Below, one piece after another: positions 1 through 7,068 of a stretch of 13,518 bases of DNA. How positions within the stretch are numbered: the stretch's first letter is position 1; each line of letters starts with the position of its first letter. The notes beneath the pieces are model-generated. The model saw only the letters and a program-made list of their open reading frames with translations, made no database searches and had not been told where the DNA came from. The position numbers and the translations under genes are program-made. Location of the stretch: contig JAZRXA010000044.1 of NCBI GenBank assembly GCA_045599965.1, positions 1-13,518 of the forward strand. Reading direction: 5' to 3'. The stretch is from RGIG5612 sp045599965. Its GTDB lineage: Bacteria > Bacillota > Clostridia > Lachnospirales > Lachnospiraceae.

Positions 1-167
1 GATTCTTTTGCAAGATTATAAGCTTTCTTAATAAGCTCTATGTTTTCAGGGTCATGATATTTAAGCATTGTTTCTTTCAATACTTCAAATCTATCGTCCG
101 CATAACTTAGCGCATCATATTCTTTCTTCTCGTTATTAAGTTCGTTATTCTCAATTTTGTCCGTCAT
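1..167 (-). CDS. relA: RelA/SpoT-type (p)ppGpp synthetase/hydrolase, N-terminal fragment (partial at window edge)
   Basis: Reading leftward from an ATG at 165-167, 55 codons stay open to the window edge. The product begins MTDKIENNEL and ends with DPENIELIKKAYNLAKES. That last stretch resembles the start of long RelA/SpoT proteins, where a line of the type 'D..LI.KAY..A...H' precedes the HD hydrolase domain. Such enzymes make and degrade the stringent-response alarmone (p)ppGpp in the cytoplasm. The start codon lies inside the 3' end of the upstream lysozyme gene (17-bp overlap, different frame). The nearest Shine-Dalgarno-like GGAG is 13 nt upstream, which is rather far, so translation may be coupled to the lysozyme gene. 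Only the extreme N-terminus is visible, with no catalytic residues, so the identification rests on a short match. Confidence 0.72.
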   Translation of the reverse strand, partial: MTDKIENNELNNEKKEYDALSYADDRFEVLKETMLKYHDPENIELIKKAYNLAKE

Positions 168-2049
168 CTTGTTCTATAAACTCCAGTCCTTCTATTGGTT
201 CGTCAATTTTATCTTCTTCAATATATTCATCTAAATGTTCTTCAAATAATAATTCTTCTTCAAGCTGTAGTTTTTTCGCAATACGTTTTTTCTTAAGACT
301 ATCAAATAAAATCATAAGATAAATCAAAGCTGCAAAACCTACTATAACTCCAGCGCCACTAGCTATTATCTGAGTCGTTGAAATTTTTATATCGTTTTCT
401 GGCTTTTTCTCTTCTTTTTTCTTTGTAGGCTTCTTAGGTGCTTCTTTAACTGAAGCTTCCTTTTGAATTACAATTTTATATGAACGGGAAAATCCGTTTT
501 CTGCTTCTACTATAACTTCTATATCATTTTCACCGTCTGCTAATTCTTTTTCGCCATCACCTGTTACTGTTGCTTTTTTATCATTAGCCTCTGCTATGAC
601 TTTTACTTTCTTAACTTTACTGCCAACGGAACATGAAAAGATATCATTTCCTTCATCTATTAATTCAAATCCTTCAACTTCTAACTTAGCAAGTGATGTA
701 TCGCTTGATCCTGGGGCCGGTGCGCTAAACTCATAATCTTCTCCGCCTGTACCTGCTCCTGGGTCTACTTGCGGCTGATAAACTGAAACGTTAACGGTAA
801 AGCTTGTACCTGAAATACTTTCTCCGTTATAGCTTGTGCCATCTTCAACATTAAAAGTAATTGACGCATTACCCGCACTATTTCCGGTTACTATAAAGGT
901 TCTTTTATTATTATCTATATAATTATCTTTTCCATCTTTAACTGCTATCGCAATTGGTCCTGATTGAGAATATGTAAAGTATCCGGCAACATTATCTCCG
1001 ATGATATTAAATGTTCCCATTCCACCTACTGGTATGCTAAGAGAAGTTTCTGTTGCATATATACTTCCTGAACCGCTAAGACTTACTAAAAGTTTTTTAA
1101 CTTCAACATAATCTAGTGATGAAATAACGCCGTCTTCGTTAATATCCGCTCTTTCTAGCGCTGTTTCATCTGTTAAAGTTCTCATGCCAATAATATGTCT
1201 CTTAATAGCATTATAATCTGCTGAAGAAACTACTCCGTCATCATCAATATCGCCTCTGCCCTCTTCAGCCGGAACCGTTATTCCTAAATCTTCATCATCT
1301 GATCCAGATTTTATTCTCGACATTAAACTACTTGTTGGATAAATGTAGTTCATATCTGTTCTATTTCCAGCGCCCGGAATATTTCCATCAGATGAATATT
1401 GCCAAAGTTCGCAACCCATCGAAGGTTCTGAAATTCCCCAGTGAGCGAGCCATATCATTCCTTCTGCTCTTATCGCATCGTAATTTAATATATTCGTGAA
1501 ATAATTTTTATTTGCATAAACACCAACGTTGTTATAGCCTCTATCTTTTATTCCTCTTATGAAGGTAAGACAAAAGTTCGTAAGTTCTGCTCCATGTTGG
1601 GCTGGGTTAAACGCATGATTATATTTATAACCATCAGCATCTTCCATATCAAACCAAATGCCTAGTTCTGGATATCTTCCGTCAAGCATTGTTATTACGT
1701 GGTCAACTTCACTATTAACTTCCTTTAATGTCAACGCATATGAATAAATATAAACTCCATAAGGTATTCCAAGCCTATCACACTCGTTCATATTTCTTGT
1801 TGCTTGCCTATCGTGTTGGTTAGGCTCATTGTCTCCAATACCTACCCTTATGATTGCAAAATCTATACCACTATTTTTTACGCTATTCCAATCTACCACT
1901 CCGTTGTGAGCAGAAACATCTATTCCTACTGCTCTTCCATAAGCATCAATAGCCAATGCTTCATCATAAGTTGTGAAAATTGTTGCAATAAATACTATCA
2001 AAGCAACGGACATTATCATTATTTTCTTCTTGTTAATTATTTTAGCCAT
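151..2049 (-). CDS. Secreted membrane-anchored GH25 lysozyme with dockerin, Ig-like and cadherin-like domains
   Basis: A 632-residue muramidase predicted to cut the glycan of peptidoglycan outside the cell. Residues 1-33 are a signal peptide (K-rich, then hydrophobic, then ALA). The GH25 domain runs about 39-245, with D44 in GIDVSAHNG and the D134/E136 pair in WFDMED as the expected catalytic acids, and WQYSSDG near its end. A type I dockerin follows at about 264-325, with two calcium loops (D267, D269, D271, D278 and D302, N304, D306, D313). Then come an Ig-like region (about 330-425) and a cadherin-like beta-sandwich (about 450-530). A Lys/Pro-rich linker leads to one transmembrane segment (about 560-583), KKKR and an acidic tail of about 45 residues. 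The gene overlaps relA by 17 bp. The only AAGGA upstream is 13 nt from the ATG, but the signal peptide supports this start. A dockerin between the catalytic domain and a membrane anchor is unusual. Confidence 0.9.
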   Translation of the reverse strand: MAKIINKKKIMIMSVALIVFIATIFTTYDEALAIDAYGRAVGIDVSAHNGVVDWNSVKNSGIDFAIIRVGIGDNEPNQHDRQATRNMNECDRLGIPYGVYIYSYALTLKEVNSEVDHVITMLDGRYPELGIWFDMEDADGYKYNHAFNPAQHGAELTNFCLTFIRGIKDRGYNNVGVYANKNYFTNILNYDAIRAEGMIWLAHWGISEPSMGCELWQYSSDGNIPGAGNRTDMNYIYPTSSLMSRIKSGSDDEDLGITVPAEEGRGDIDDDGVVSSADYNAIKRHIIGMRTLTDETALERADINEDGVISSLDYVEVKKLLVSLSGSGSIYATETSLSIPVGGMGTFNIIGDNVAGYFTYSQSGPIAIAVKDGKDNYIDNNKRTFIVTGNSAGNASITFNVEDGTSYNGESISGTSFTVNVSVYQPQVDPGAGTGGEDYEFSAPAPGSSDTSLAKLEVEGFELIDEGNDIFSCSVGSKVKKVKVIAEANDKKATVTGDGEKELADGENDIEVIVEAENGFSRSYKIVIQKEASVKEAPKKPTKKKEEKKPENDIKISTTQIIASGAGVIVGFAALIYLMILFDSLKKKRIAKKLQLEEELLFEEHLDEYIEEDKIDEPIEGLEFIEQDDGQN

Positions 2050-2082
2050 GTTATAAATTTAGTCCTTAAATGTTAAAAACGT

Positions 2083-2112
2083 TTGACACTATTATCATTA
2101 TTGTGGTATAAA
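2083..2112 (+). promoter_or_regulatory. Sigma-A-type promoter of tRNA-Trp
   Basis: A consensus -35 TTGACA (2083-2088) and TATAAA (2107-2112) are separated by 18 bp. The -10 box ends 13 nt before the first base of the tRNA, so transcription would start only a few bases ahead of the mature 5' end. The promoter lies in the divergent gap between the lysozyme start (2049, minus strand) and the tRNA. Confidence 0.75.
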
Positions 2113-2125
2113 ATAATTTGCGCCT

Positions 2126-2196
2126 AGGGGAATCATACAGTGGCAGTATGACGGTCTCCAAAACCGTTCACGGGAGTTCGAATCTCTCTTCCCCTG
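2126..2196 (+). tRNA. tRNA-Trp (anticodon CCA)
   Basis: A complete 71-nt cloverleaf. The acceptor stem AGGGGAA (2126-2132) pairs with TTCCCCT (2189-2195), with discriminator G2196. The D stem is ATAC/GTAT. The anticodon stem is ACGGT/ACCGT around loop CTCCAAA, which puts anticodon CCA at 2158-2160. The T stem GGGAG/CTCTC carries loop TTCGAAT. The 3' CCA is not encoded. The gene stands alone, with its own promoter and terminator, and points toward radA. It decodes UGG; its anticodon is the standard CCA, with no sign of UGA reading. Confidence 0.95.
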
Positions 2197-2199
2197 TTT

Positions 2200-2232
2200 A
2201 AGACTTCGTTTTATACGAGGTCTTATTTTTTT
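2200..2232 (+). terminator. Rho-independent terminator of tRNA-Trp, overlapping the end of radA
   Basis: AAGACTTCG (2200-2208) pairs with CGAGGTCTT (2216-2224), with one G-T wobble and a 7-nt loop, followed by A and seven T (2226-2232). The T-run is the complement of the two Lys codons ending radA, and the 3' arm overlaps the radA stop codon (2223-2225). On the minus strand the hairpin is not followed by a T-run, so it mainly serves the tRNA, though it could also protect the radA mRNA 3' end. Confidence 0.85.
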
Positions 2233-3599
2233 ACTGCGCTGATAGCCTCTTTTACATTATCTACGCCTATTAATTCCACATCTTTTATTTTCTTTAATGC
2301 TGTAAGTGCACTTTTTGGCACTATGCATTTATTAAATCCTAATTTCTTTGCTTCGCCGATTCTACTTTCTAATTGATTTACACTTCTTACTTCTCCAGAA
2401 AGTCCCACCTCGCCGATTGCTATCGTATTTTTTTCTACGATAAAGTCCATATACCCTGAAGCTAATGCGATAACTACTGCTAAATCTAAAGCTGTTTCGT
2501 TTATCTTCATTCCGCCTACTATATTTACATACGCGTCGCACTCTGAAAGATTAAATCCTAATCTTTTTTCTAATACTGCTACTAAAAGATTCATTCTTCC
2601 ATAGTCAATTCCTGTTGCGCTTCTTCTAGGATTTCCTAGTCCTGACTTTGCAACAAGTGCTTGTACTTCAACTAATATTGGTCTAGTTCCTTCTATTGAA
2701 CATGAAACGATTGAGCCTGATGCATTCTCAGGTCTTCCGTTTAGCATAAACTCTGAAGGATTTTTTACTTCATTTAATCCGTCTTGGCACATCTCAAATA
2801 CCCCAACTTCATTAGTTGAACCAAAACGATTTTTTACACCTCTTAAAAGTCTATACGACGCATGCGAATCACCTTCAAAATAAAGAACTGTATCTACCAT
2901 ATGTTCTAGCATTCTTGGACCTGCTACCGTTCCTTCTTTCGTTACATGACCCACAACAAAAATACTTATTCCGAGGCCTTTTGCTAACTGCATCAAAAGA
3001 TTTGTGCATTCTCTTACTTGGCCTACACTTCCTGGCGCACTAGCTACATCCGGTCTATACATTGTTTGGATTGAATCTATAATTGCGACCTCTGGCATTT
3101 CGTTAGAGATTACATTTTCTATTACATCTAAATCTGTTTCTGCAAGAAGTGTTAGGCTATCCTTAAACTCGCCAATTCTATTTGCTCTTAGTTTTATTTG
3201 GCTTAAACTTTCTTCGCCTGTGATATATAAAACTTTGTGGTCTTTATCACTAAGCTTTTTGCATACTTGTGTAAGGAGCGTACTTTTTCCTATTCCAGGA
3301 TCTCCACCTACTAAAACAAGTGAGCCTTTGATTATTCCGCCACCTAAAACTCTATCGAACTCTTCTATGTCTGTTAAAATTCTTTTATCTTCAATAGCAG
3401 TTACATTATTCATAGTAACTGGCTTATTGCTTTCATCTAATCTTTTAGGCGTGCCCACCTTTTTTACACCCGCTTTATTTTCGAGCGATGGTGCTTCCAC
3501 AAAAGTGTTCCATTCTTTACACGCTGGACATTGTCCTGCCCATTTAACGCTTTCATATCCACATTCTTTACAGAAAAATATTACTTCTTTTTTTGCCAT
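2223..3599 (-). CDS. radA: DNA repair/recombination ATPase RadA (Sms)
   Basis: A cytoplasmic RecA-like ATPase (458 aa, normal family length) that helps process recombination intermediates during repair. The N-terminal zinc finger has C10, C13, C24 and C27. The ATPase core has a Walker A GDPGIGKST (99-107), a Walker B-like VAIIDS (171-176) and the RadA-specific KNRFG (256-260). The C-terminal third is the Lon-protease-like domain (about 285-458, with GGMKINETALDLAV). Its ATG overlaps the clpC stop as TAATG, indicating translational coupling. ClpC-RadA adjacency is common in Firmicutes. It is the last gene of the gntR-clpC-radA operon and converges on tRNA-Trp. Confidence 0.97.
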   Translation of the reverse strand: MAKKEVIFFCKECGYESVKWAGQCPACKEWNTFVEAPSLENKAGVKKVGTPKRLDESNKPVTMNNVTAIEDKRILTDIEEFDRVLGGGIIKGSLVLVGGDPGIGKSTLLTQVCKKLSDKDHKVLYITGEESLSQIKLRANRIGEFKDSLTLLAETDLDVIENVISNEMPEVAIIDSIQTMYRPDVASAPGSVGQVRECTNLLMQLAKGLGISIFVVGHVTKEGTVAGPRMLEHMVDTVLYFEGDSHASYRLLRGVKNRFGSTNEVGVFEMCQDGLNEVKNPSEFMLNGRPENASGSIVSCSIEGTRPILVEVQALVAKSGLGNPRRSATGIDYGRMNLLVAVLEKRLGFNLSECDAYVNIVGGMKINETALDLAVVIALASGYMDFIVEKNTIAIGEVGLSGEVRSVNQLESRIGEAKKLGFNKCIVPKSALTALKKIKDVELIGVDNVKEAISAVKK

Positions 3600-6034
3600 T
3601 ATTTTACAACGAACTCCAATTCTTCTTTTCCCTTAGGGACTTTTATTTCGACGCTGTCGCCGCTTTTTATTTTTCCTTTTAAGATTTCTTCTGCCAATTC
3701 ATCTTCTAATAGAGTTTGAACTTTTCGCTTGAGCGCTCTAGCTCCATATTTTGGATCGTAGCCTTGCTCTACTAGGTAAGCCTTTGCTGATTCAGCTACA
3801 TTCAATTTAATTTTCATTTGCGAAGAAGCTCTCTTTTTTAATTCTTTTAGAAGAATATTTATTATGTCCTTCATATTGTCTTTAGTTAGTGAAGCAAAAA
3901 CAATAGTTTCATCAATTCTATTTAAGAACTCAGGCTTGAAGATGTGCTTAACTTCATCCATAACAGCGTCTTTCATCTTGTTATAGTTTGCTTTTTCGTC
4001 ATTAACTGCTGCAAAACCTAAATTCTTTGGTTCAAGTATTTTTGTTGCGCCAGCGTTACTAGTCATAATAATTATTGTGTTCTTAAAATCTGTAACACGG
4101 CCGTGCGAATCTGTAATTCGTCCATCGTCTAATACCTGAAGCAATATATTAAATACATCCGGATGAGCTTTTTCTACTTCATCGAACAAAATAATTGAGT
4201 AAGGATTTCTTCTTACTTGTTCTGAAAGTTGTCCGCCATCATCAAATCCAACATATCCTGGAGGTGAACCTATAAGTTTTGATACGGAATGCTTTTCCAT
4301 ATATTCACTCATATCAACTCTTATTATTGAGTTCTCGCTTCCAAAAAGTGCTTCTGCTAAAGCTTTAGAAAGTTCTGTTTTTCCTACGCCTGTAGGTCCT
4401 AAGAACAAGAATGATCCAATTGGTTTCGATGGATCTTTAAGTCCAACTCTACCTCTTCTAATTGCTTTAGAAAGTGCTGATACCGCTTCATCTTGCGCAA
4501 CAACTCTTTTATGCAATGTTTTTTCTAAGTTCTTTAACTTTTCGCTTTCTTCCTCAGCTAATTTTTCTACTGAAATCTTTGTCCACTTAGAAACAATGCC
4601 GGCAATATCTTCTTCTTTAACTTCTAGTTTTTCTGACTTCTTATTTGAACCCTTTTCAATATTTATTTCTGTTTTAAGGATTTTTATTTCGTCATTAACC
4701 TCTGCTGCCTTCTTTATATTTTTAGACTTAAGGTATTTTTCTCTTTTTTCTTCTAACTTTTTAAGTTGCTCTTCTTTTTTCTTAAAGTCAGGAGCAGCTA
4801 TATATGAATTAAGTCTAACCTTACTAGCAGCTTCATCTAAAAGATCTATTGCTTTATCTGGGAAGAATCTGTCATTAATATATCTTGCTGCAAGCTCTAC
4901 TGCTGCCTTAATAGCTGCATCAGTAATCTTTACGTTATGATGTTCTTCATATAATTTCTTTAATCCCTTAAGGATTTTTATTGTTTCATCATTAGTAGGT
5001 TGCTCAACATATATTGGTTGGAATCTACGCTCGAGTGCAGCATCTTTTTCAAAATGCTTTCTATATTCATCAATTGTTGTTGCGCCAATTATTTGGATGT
5101 CACCTTTAGAAAGTGCTGGTTTTAAGATATTTGCTGCATCAATAGAGCCTTCTGCTCCACCAGCGCCTATCATAGTATGGATTTCATCCATGAAAAGAAT
5201 AATATTTCCAGCTTCTTTAACTTCGTCTATTACTCTTTTAACTCTTTCTTCAAACTCGCCTCTATACTTGCTTCCTGCAACTAAGGCTGGAAGGTCTAGT
5301 GCTAATATCTTTTTATTTGCAACTATTCCAGAAATTTCGCCATTAACTATTTTTTGCACAAGACCATTTACAATACTAGTTTTTCCAATACCTGGCTCAC
5401 CTACTAAGCATGGATTGTTTTTAGTTCTTCTACTTAATATTTGAACCATTCTTTCTATTTCATCTTCTCTTCCAACGATAGGGTCTAATTTTCCTTCTTT
5501 AGCTTCCATCATTAAATCTGTGCTAAAGTCTTTTAAGATCGCTTTTTTATTTTTTGCTTTTGATGCATTATTTAGTTGGTCTTTATATTGATTTAAATCT
5601 ACTCCCATCGCTACAAGCAAATCTTGTTTTATCTTTTGCTGATTTGCTCCAAGGCTGGTTAAAATACGCATAGCAGAAGAATCAGCCTCTTCTAATATGG
5701 CTAATAATAAATGTTCCGTTCCTACTGTTTTAGAATGAAACTTTTCTGCTTGAGCGCCAGAAAGTTCTAATATTTGCTCTGCTTTAGGTGAAAAGTCTTC
5801 GCCCTCGCTTATTGCTACATTAGAAGTAACTTCAAATGTATTCTCTATTAAATCTTTTATAGCCTGTGACGTAACATTGTTATCTACTAATACTTTTTGC
5901 GATACGCTGCCGTCAGTCTCTGCTAATCCCGCTAAGATGTGCTCTGTACCGATGTATGAATGGTTTAATTCATTTGCACATTCTGTAGCTGCAAGAATTG
6001 CTTCTTTGGCTAACTTAGTAAAAGGTTTATTCAT
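3599..6034 (-). CDS. clpC: ATP-dependent Clp protease ATP-binding subunit ClpC
   Basis: A cytoplasmic AAA+ unfoldase (811 aa) that feeds substrates to ClpP in protein quality control. It has the double Clp-N repeat (about 1-145, each with a GTEH motif), then D1 with Walker A GEPGIGKTS (212-220) and Walker B IILFMDE (278-284). The middle domain contains a UVR-like helix pair (about 420-458), which marks ClpC rather than ClpA or ClpB. D2 has Walker A GPTGVGKT (546-553), Walker B ILFDE (615-619) and the conserved C-terminal YDPKYGARALKR (759-770). The gene starts 5 nt after the gntR stop. The nearest AGGAG is 14 nt upstream of the ATG, so coupling with gntR is plausible. No ctsR, mcsA or mcsB precedes it, unlike the usual Firmicute clpC operon. 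Confidence 0.96.
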   Translation of the reverse strand: MNKPFTKLAKEAILAATECANELNHSYIGTEHILAGLAETDGSVSQKVLVDNNVTSQAIKDLIENTFEVTSNVAISEGEDFSPKAEQILELSGAQAEKFHSKTVGTEHLLLAILEEADSSAMRILTSLGANQQKIKQDLLVAMGVDLNQYKDQLNNASKAKNKKAILKDFSTDLMMEAKEGKLDPIVGREDEIERMVQILSRRTKNNPCLVGEPGIGKTSIVNGLVQKIVNGEISGIVANKKILALDLPALVAGSKYRGEFEERVKRVIDEVKEAGNIILFMDEIHTMIGAGGAEGSIDAANILKPALSKGDIQIIGATTIDEYRKHFEKDAALERRFQPIYVEQPTNDETIKILKGLKKLYEEHHNVKITDAAIKAAVELAARYINDRFFPDKAIDLLDEAASKVRLNSYIAAPDFKKKEEQLKKLEEKREKYLKSKNIKKAAEVNDEIKILKTEINIEKGSNKKSEKLEVKEEDIAGIVSKWTKISVEKLAEEESEKLKNLEKTLHKRVVAQDEAVSALSKAIRRGRVGLKDPSKPIGSFLFLGPTGVGKTELSKALAEALFGSENSIIRVDMSEYMEKHSVSKLIGSPPGYVGFDDGGQLSEQVRRNPYSIILFDEVEKAHPDVFNILLQVLDDGRITDSHGRVTDFKNTIIIMTSNAGATKILEPKNLGFAAVNDEKANYNKMKDAVMDEVKHIFKPEFLNRIDETIVFASLTKDNMKDIINILLKELKKRASSQMKIKLNVAESAKAYLVEQGYDPKYGARALKRKVQTLLEDELAEEILKGKIKSGDSVEIKVPKGKEELEFVVK

Positions 6035-6039
6035 AGCTT

Positions 6040-6408
6040 TTAATTCAACTCCTTATATAACTCATCAACAAGCTCTTTGATGTCTTCTTTAGAAAGTCCC
6101 TTACATATCCCCCTTGCGATAAGTGGACGTAAATATGTCTTCATAATTGCTTTTGATTTTATCTTATCGATATCAATCGCAACTACAGCACCCCTTCTTC
6201 TGTCAACTTTTAAAAATCCATCTTGTCTTAAAGATGTATAAGCCTTGTTGACAGTATGCATATTTACCCCAATTTCTTCAGCGAGTGAGCGCACTGAAGG
6301 AAGCGGATCTCCGTCCTTAATTTGCGCGGTCGCTATAGCCATAAAGATTTGGTTTCTAAGCTGAATATATATTGCTTCATCGCTATTAAAATCAATTTCA
6401 ATATACAT
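6040..6408 (-). CDS. GntR-family transcriptional regulator, YtrA-like
   Basis: A small DNA-binding repressor of about 122 residues. Its winged helix-turn-helix occupies about residues 10-75 (IYIQLRNQIFMAIA, then LPSVRSLAEEIGVNMHTVNKAY and LRQDGFL). A short helical C-terminal tail (about 80-122) replaces a large ligand domain, which is typical of the YtrA subfamily. The longest frame opens at 6414, but there GAGAGG lies only 1 nt from the ATG. The second in-frame ATG at 6406-6408 is 7 nt from it and is chosen here. It is first in the operon with clpC and radA. A perfect inverted repeat over its own promoter suggests autoregulation, which would also set clpC and radA expression. The effector is unknown; other YtrA-type regulators often respond to envelope stress or antibiotics. 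Confidence 0.88.
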   Translation of the reverse strand: MYIEIDFNSDEAIYIQLRNQIFMAIATAQIKDGDPLPSVRSLAEEIGVNMHTVNKAYTSLRQDGFLKVDRRRGAVVAIDIDKIKSKAIMKTYLRPLIARGICKGLSKEDIKELVDELYKELN

Positions 6409-6429
6409 TGGCATACCTCTCGTTCTAAT

Positions 6430-6450
6430 TGTTATACATATACTATAACA
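6430..6450. promoter_or_regulatory. Putative GntR operator: perfect inverted repeat over the -10 region
   Basis: Perfect 7-bp arms TGTTATA (6430-6436) and TATAACA (6444-6450) flank a 7-nt AT-rich spacer. The site covers the -10 region of the minus-strand promoter feeding gntR-clpC-radA. Its dyad layout and position suit autorepression by the GntR protein encoded just downstream. Binding itself is inference. Confidence 0.6.
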
Positions 6451-6468
6451 GGCCCTGCCCTATGTCAA
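6440..6468 (-). promoter_or_regulatory. Promoter of the gntR-clpC-radA operon
   Basis: On the minus strand a consensus TTGACA lies at 6463-6468. At a 17-bp spacing the -10 would be TAGTAT (6440-6445). A better-matching TATAGT (6442-6447) stands at only 15 bp. The start point would fall about 15-25 nt upstream of the GAGAGG ribosome site. The promoter begins 14 bp from the edge of the repeat element at 6482. Confidence 0.6.
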
Positions 6469-6481
6469 CTTTTTTATCCCT

Positions 6482-6692
6482 AAAAATTAAGAATTTGTAG
6501 AGCTCTTAGGCTGTGGATTTATGGATAATCGGCGCTCGAAGTGGGAAGGACGCGTACAACAAAACGTTGTCCGCATCCTTCCCACTTTCTCGCAAGCACG
6601 CCGATAATCCACAAATCCACCAGCCTCTACTACTATGTCCCATTGCGTCGCCTTTCGGCGCCGCTTCGCTGGCTAACGCCAGCTCCATATAT
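6482..6692 (+). repeat. Left terminal inverted repeat of the 740-bp element
   Basis: It matches the reverse complement of 7069-7221 in order: the perfect 19-bp end, a GCTCTT block, a block from GGCTGTGGATTT to ATGGATAA, a block CAGCCTCTACTACTATGT, then CATTGCGTCG, GGCGCCGCTTCGC and CCATATAT. The left arm is about 58 bp longer because its terminal hairpin carries an extra top stem (AAGTGGGAAGGA/TCCTTCCCACTT). Small substitutions between the arms indicate age and not a recent duplication. Confidence 0.72.
6509..6625 (+). repeat. 117-nt long hairpin in the left terminal repeat
   Basis: The base stem pairs GGCTG..TGGATTT..ATCGGCG (6509-6534) with CGCCGAT..AATCC..CAGCC (to 6625), about 26 bp with one bulge and two mismatches. 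Above it a perfect 12-bp stem AAGTGGGAAGGA/TCCTTCCCACTT carries a small ACAAC/GTTGT tip. The right arm has the corresponding hairpin (7138-7193) with a short top stem ending ACTGGC/GCCAGT, so the base is shared and the tip has been replaced. Confidence 0.72.
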
Positions 6693-6991
6693 GAAAATAA
6701 CTTTTGAAGTTCTATTTACACAAAAAACCATACAACTCCTAGAAAAACATATGATGACTTATGGTGCTTGCCCGTACAACCTATCTTATATTGGCTTTGT
6801 TGTATGGTTTAAAATTTAAAATAATGCCAAAAATTAGCACTTTTTTGAGCAAAAACCATAAGTCATACCATCAAAACAGCTAAGTTGTATGGTTATTTGT
6901 CTTTTTATATATCCGAGTTGGTTGCTCGCGAAGTTGATGGCGCTTGGGCTAAGTAGGGCCCTGCGCCGTCCTTCGCTACTTACGGTGGCGG
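6656..6991 (+). repeat. Core repeat, copy 1; candidate structured RNA with competing stems
   Basis: These 336 bp match 13184-13518 with 26 substitutions and one 1-nt indel by my count (about 92% identity). Five short arms lie in order. A is AACCATACAACT (6726-6737) and B is TGACTTATGGT (6755-6765). A'1 is GTTGTATGGTTT (6799-6810), B' is ACCATAAGTCA (6855-6865) and A'2 is AGTTGTATGGTT (6883-6894). A can pair with A'1 or A'2, and B pairs with B'. All five arms are identical in both copies, while the B to A'1 loop carries 11 of the substitutions. Two changes in 3' stems keep pairing as G-U only if the plus strand is the RNA. No promoter is evident, so transcription is unproven. Confidence 0.65.
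6928..6976 (+). repeat. GC-rich 18-bp hairpin at the 3' side of the core repeat
   Basis: Stacked stems GCGAAG/CTTCGC, GATGGCGC/GCGCCGTC and GGGC/GCCC enclose loop TAAGTAGG, with small interior loops between them. Copy 2 has GACGGCGC in place of GATGGCGC, so a U-G pair becomes C-G. The loop bases TAAGTA can also pair with TACTTA (6977-6982) just after the stem, as an alternative fold. There is no T-run, so it is not an ordinary terminator. Confidence 0.65.
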
Positions 6992-7068
6992 ACTTTGAAT
7001 GACAGCACACGTTCTTTCGAGCGCCACCTTAGTTTATAAATTTTAAAAAAACATTTTATTTTGGATTA

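Noticed and set aside
6506..6819. Short open frames of 60-92 codons on both strands inside the repeat element
   Set aside because: They run through palindromic hairpin sequence, lack ribosome sites and resemble no protein family; they arise from the inverted repeats.
6720..6900. CRISPR-like or iteron array from the repeated ACCATA motifs
   Set aside because: The motifs alternate in orientation with irregular spacing and pair with one another; there are no regular spacers, Cas genes or replication initiator gene.
6950..6982. Loop-to-downstream pseudoknot TAAGTA/TACTTA in the same hairpin
   Set aside because: With almost no linker it would have to span an 18-bp stem, which is sterically unlikely. 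I treat it as an alternative fold only.
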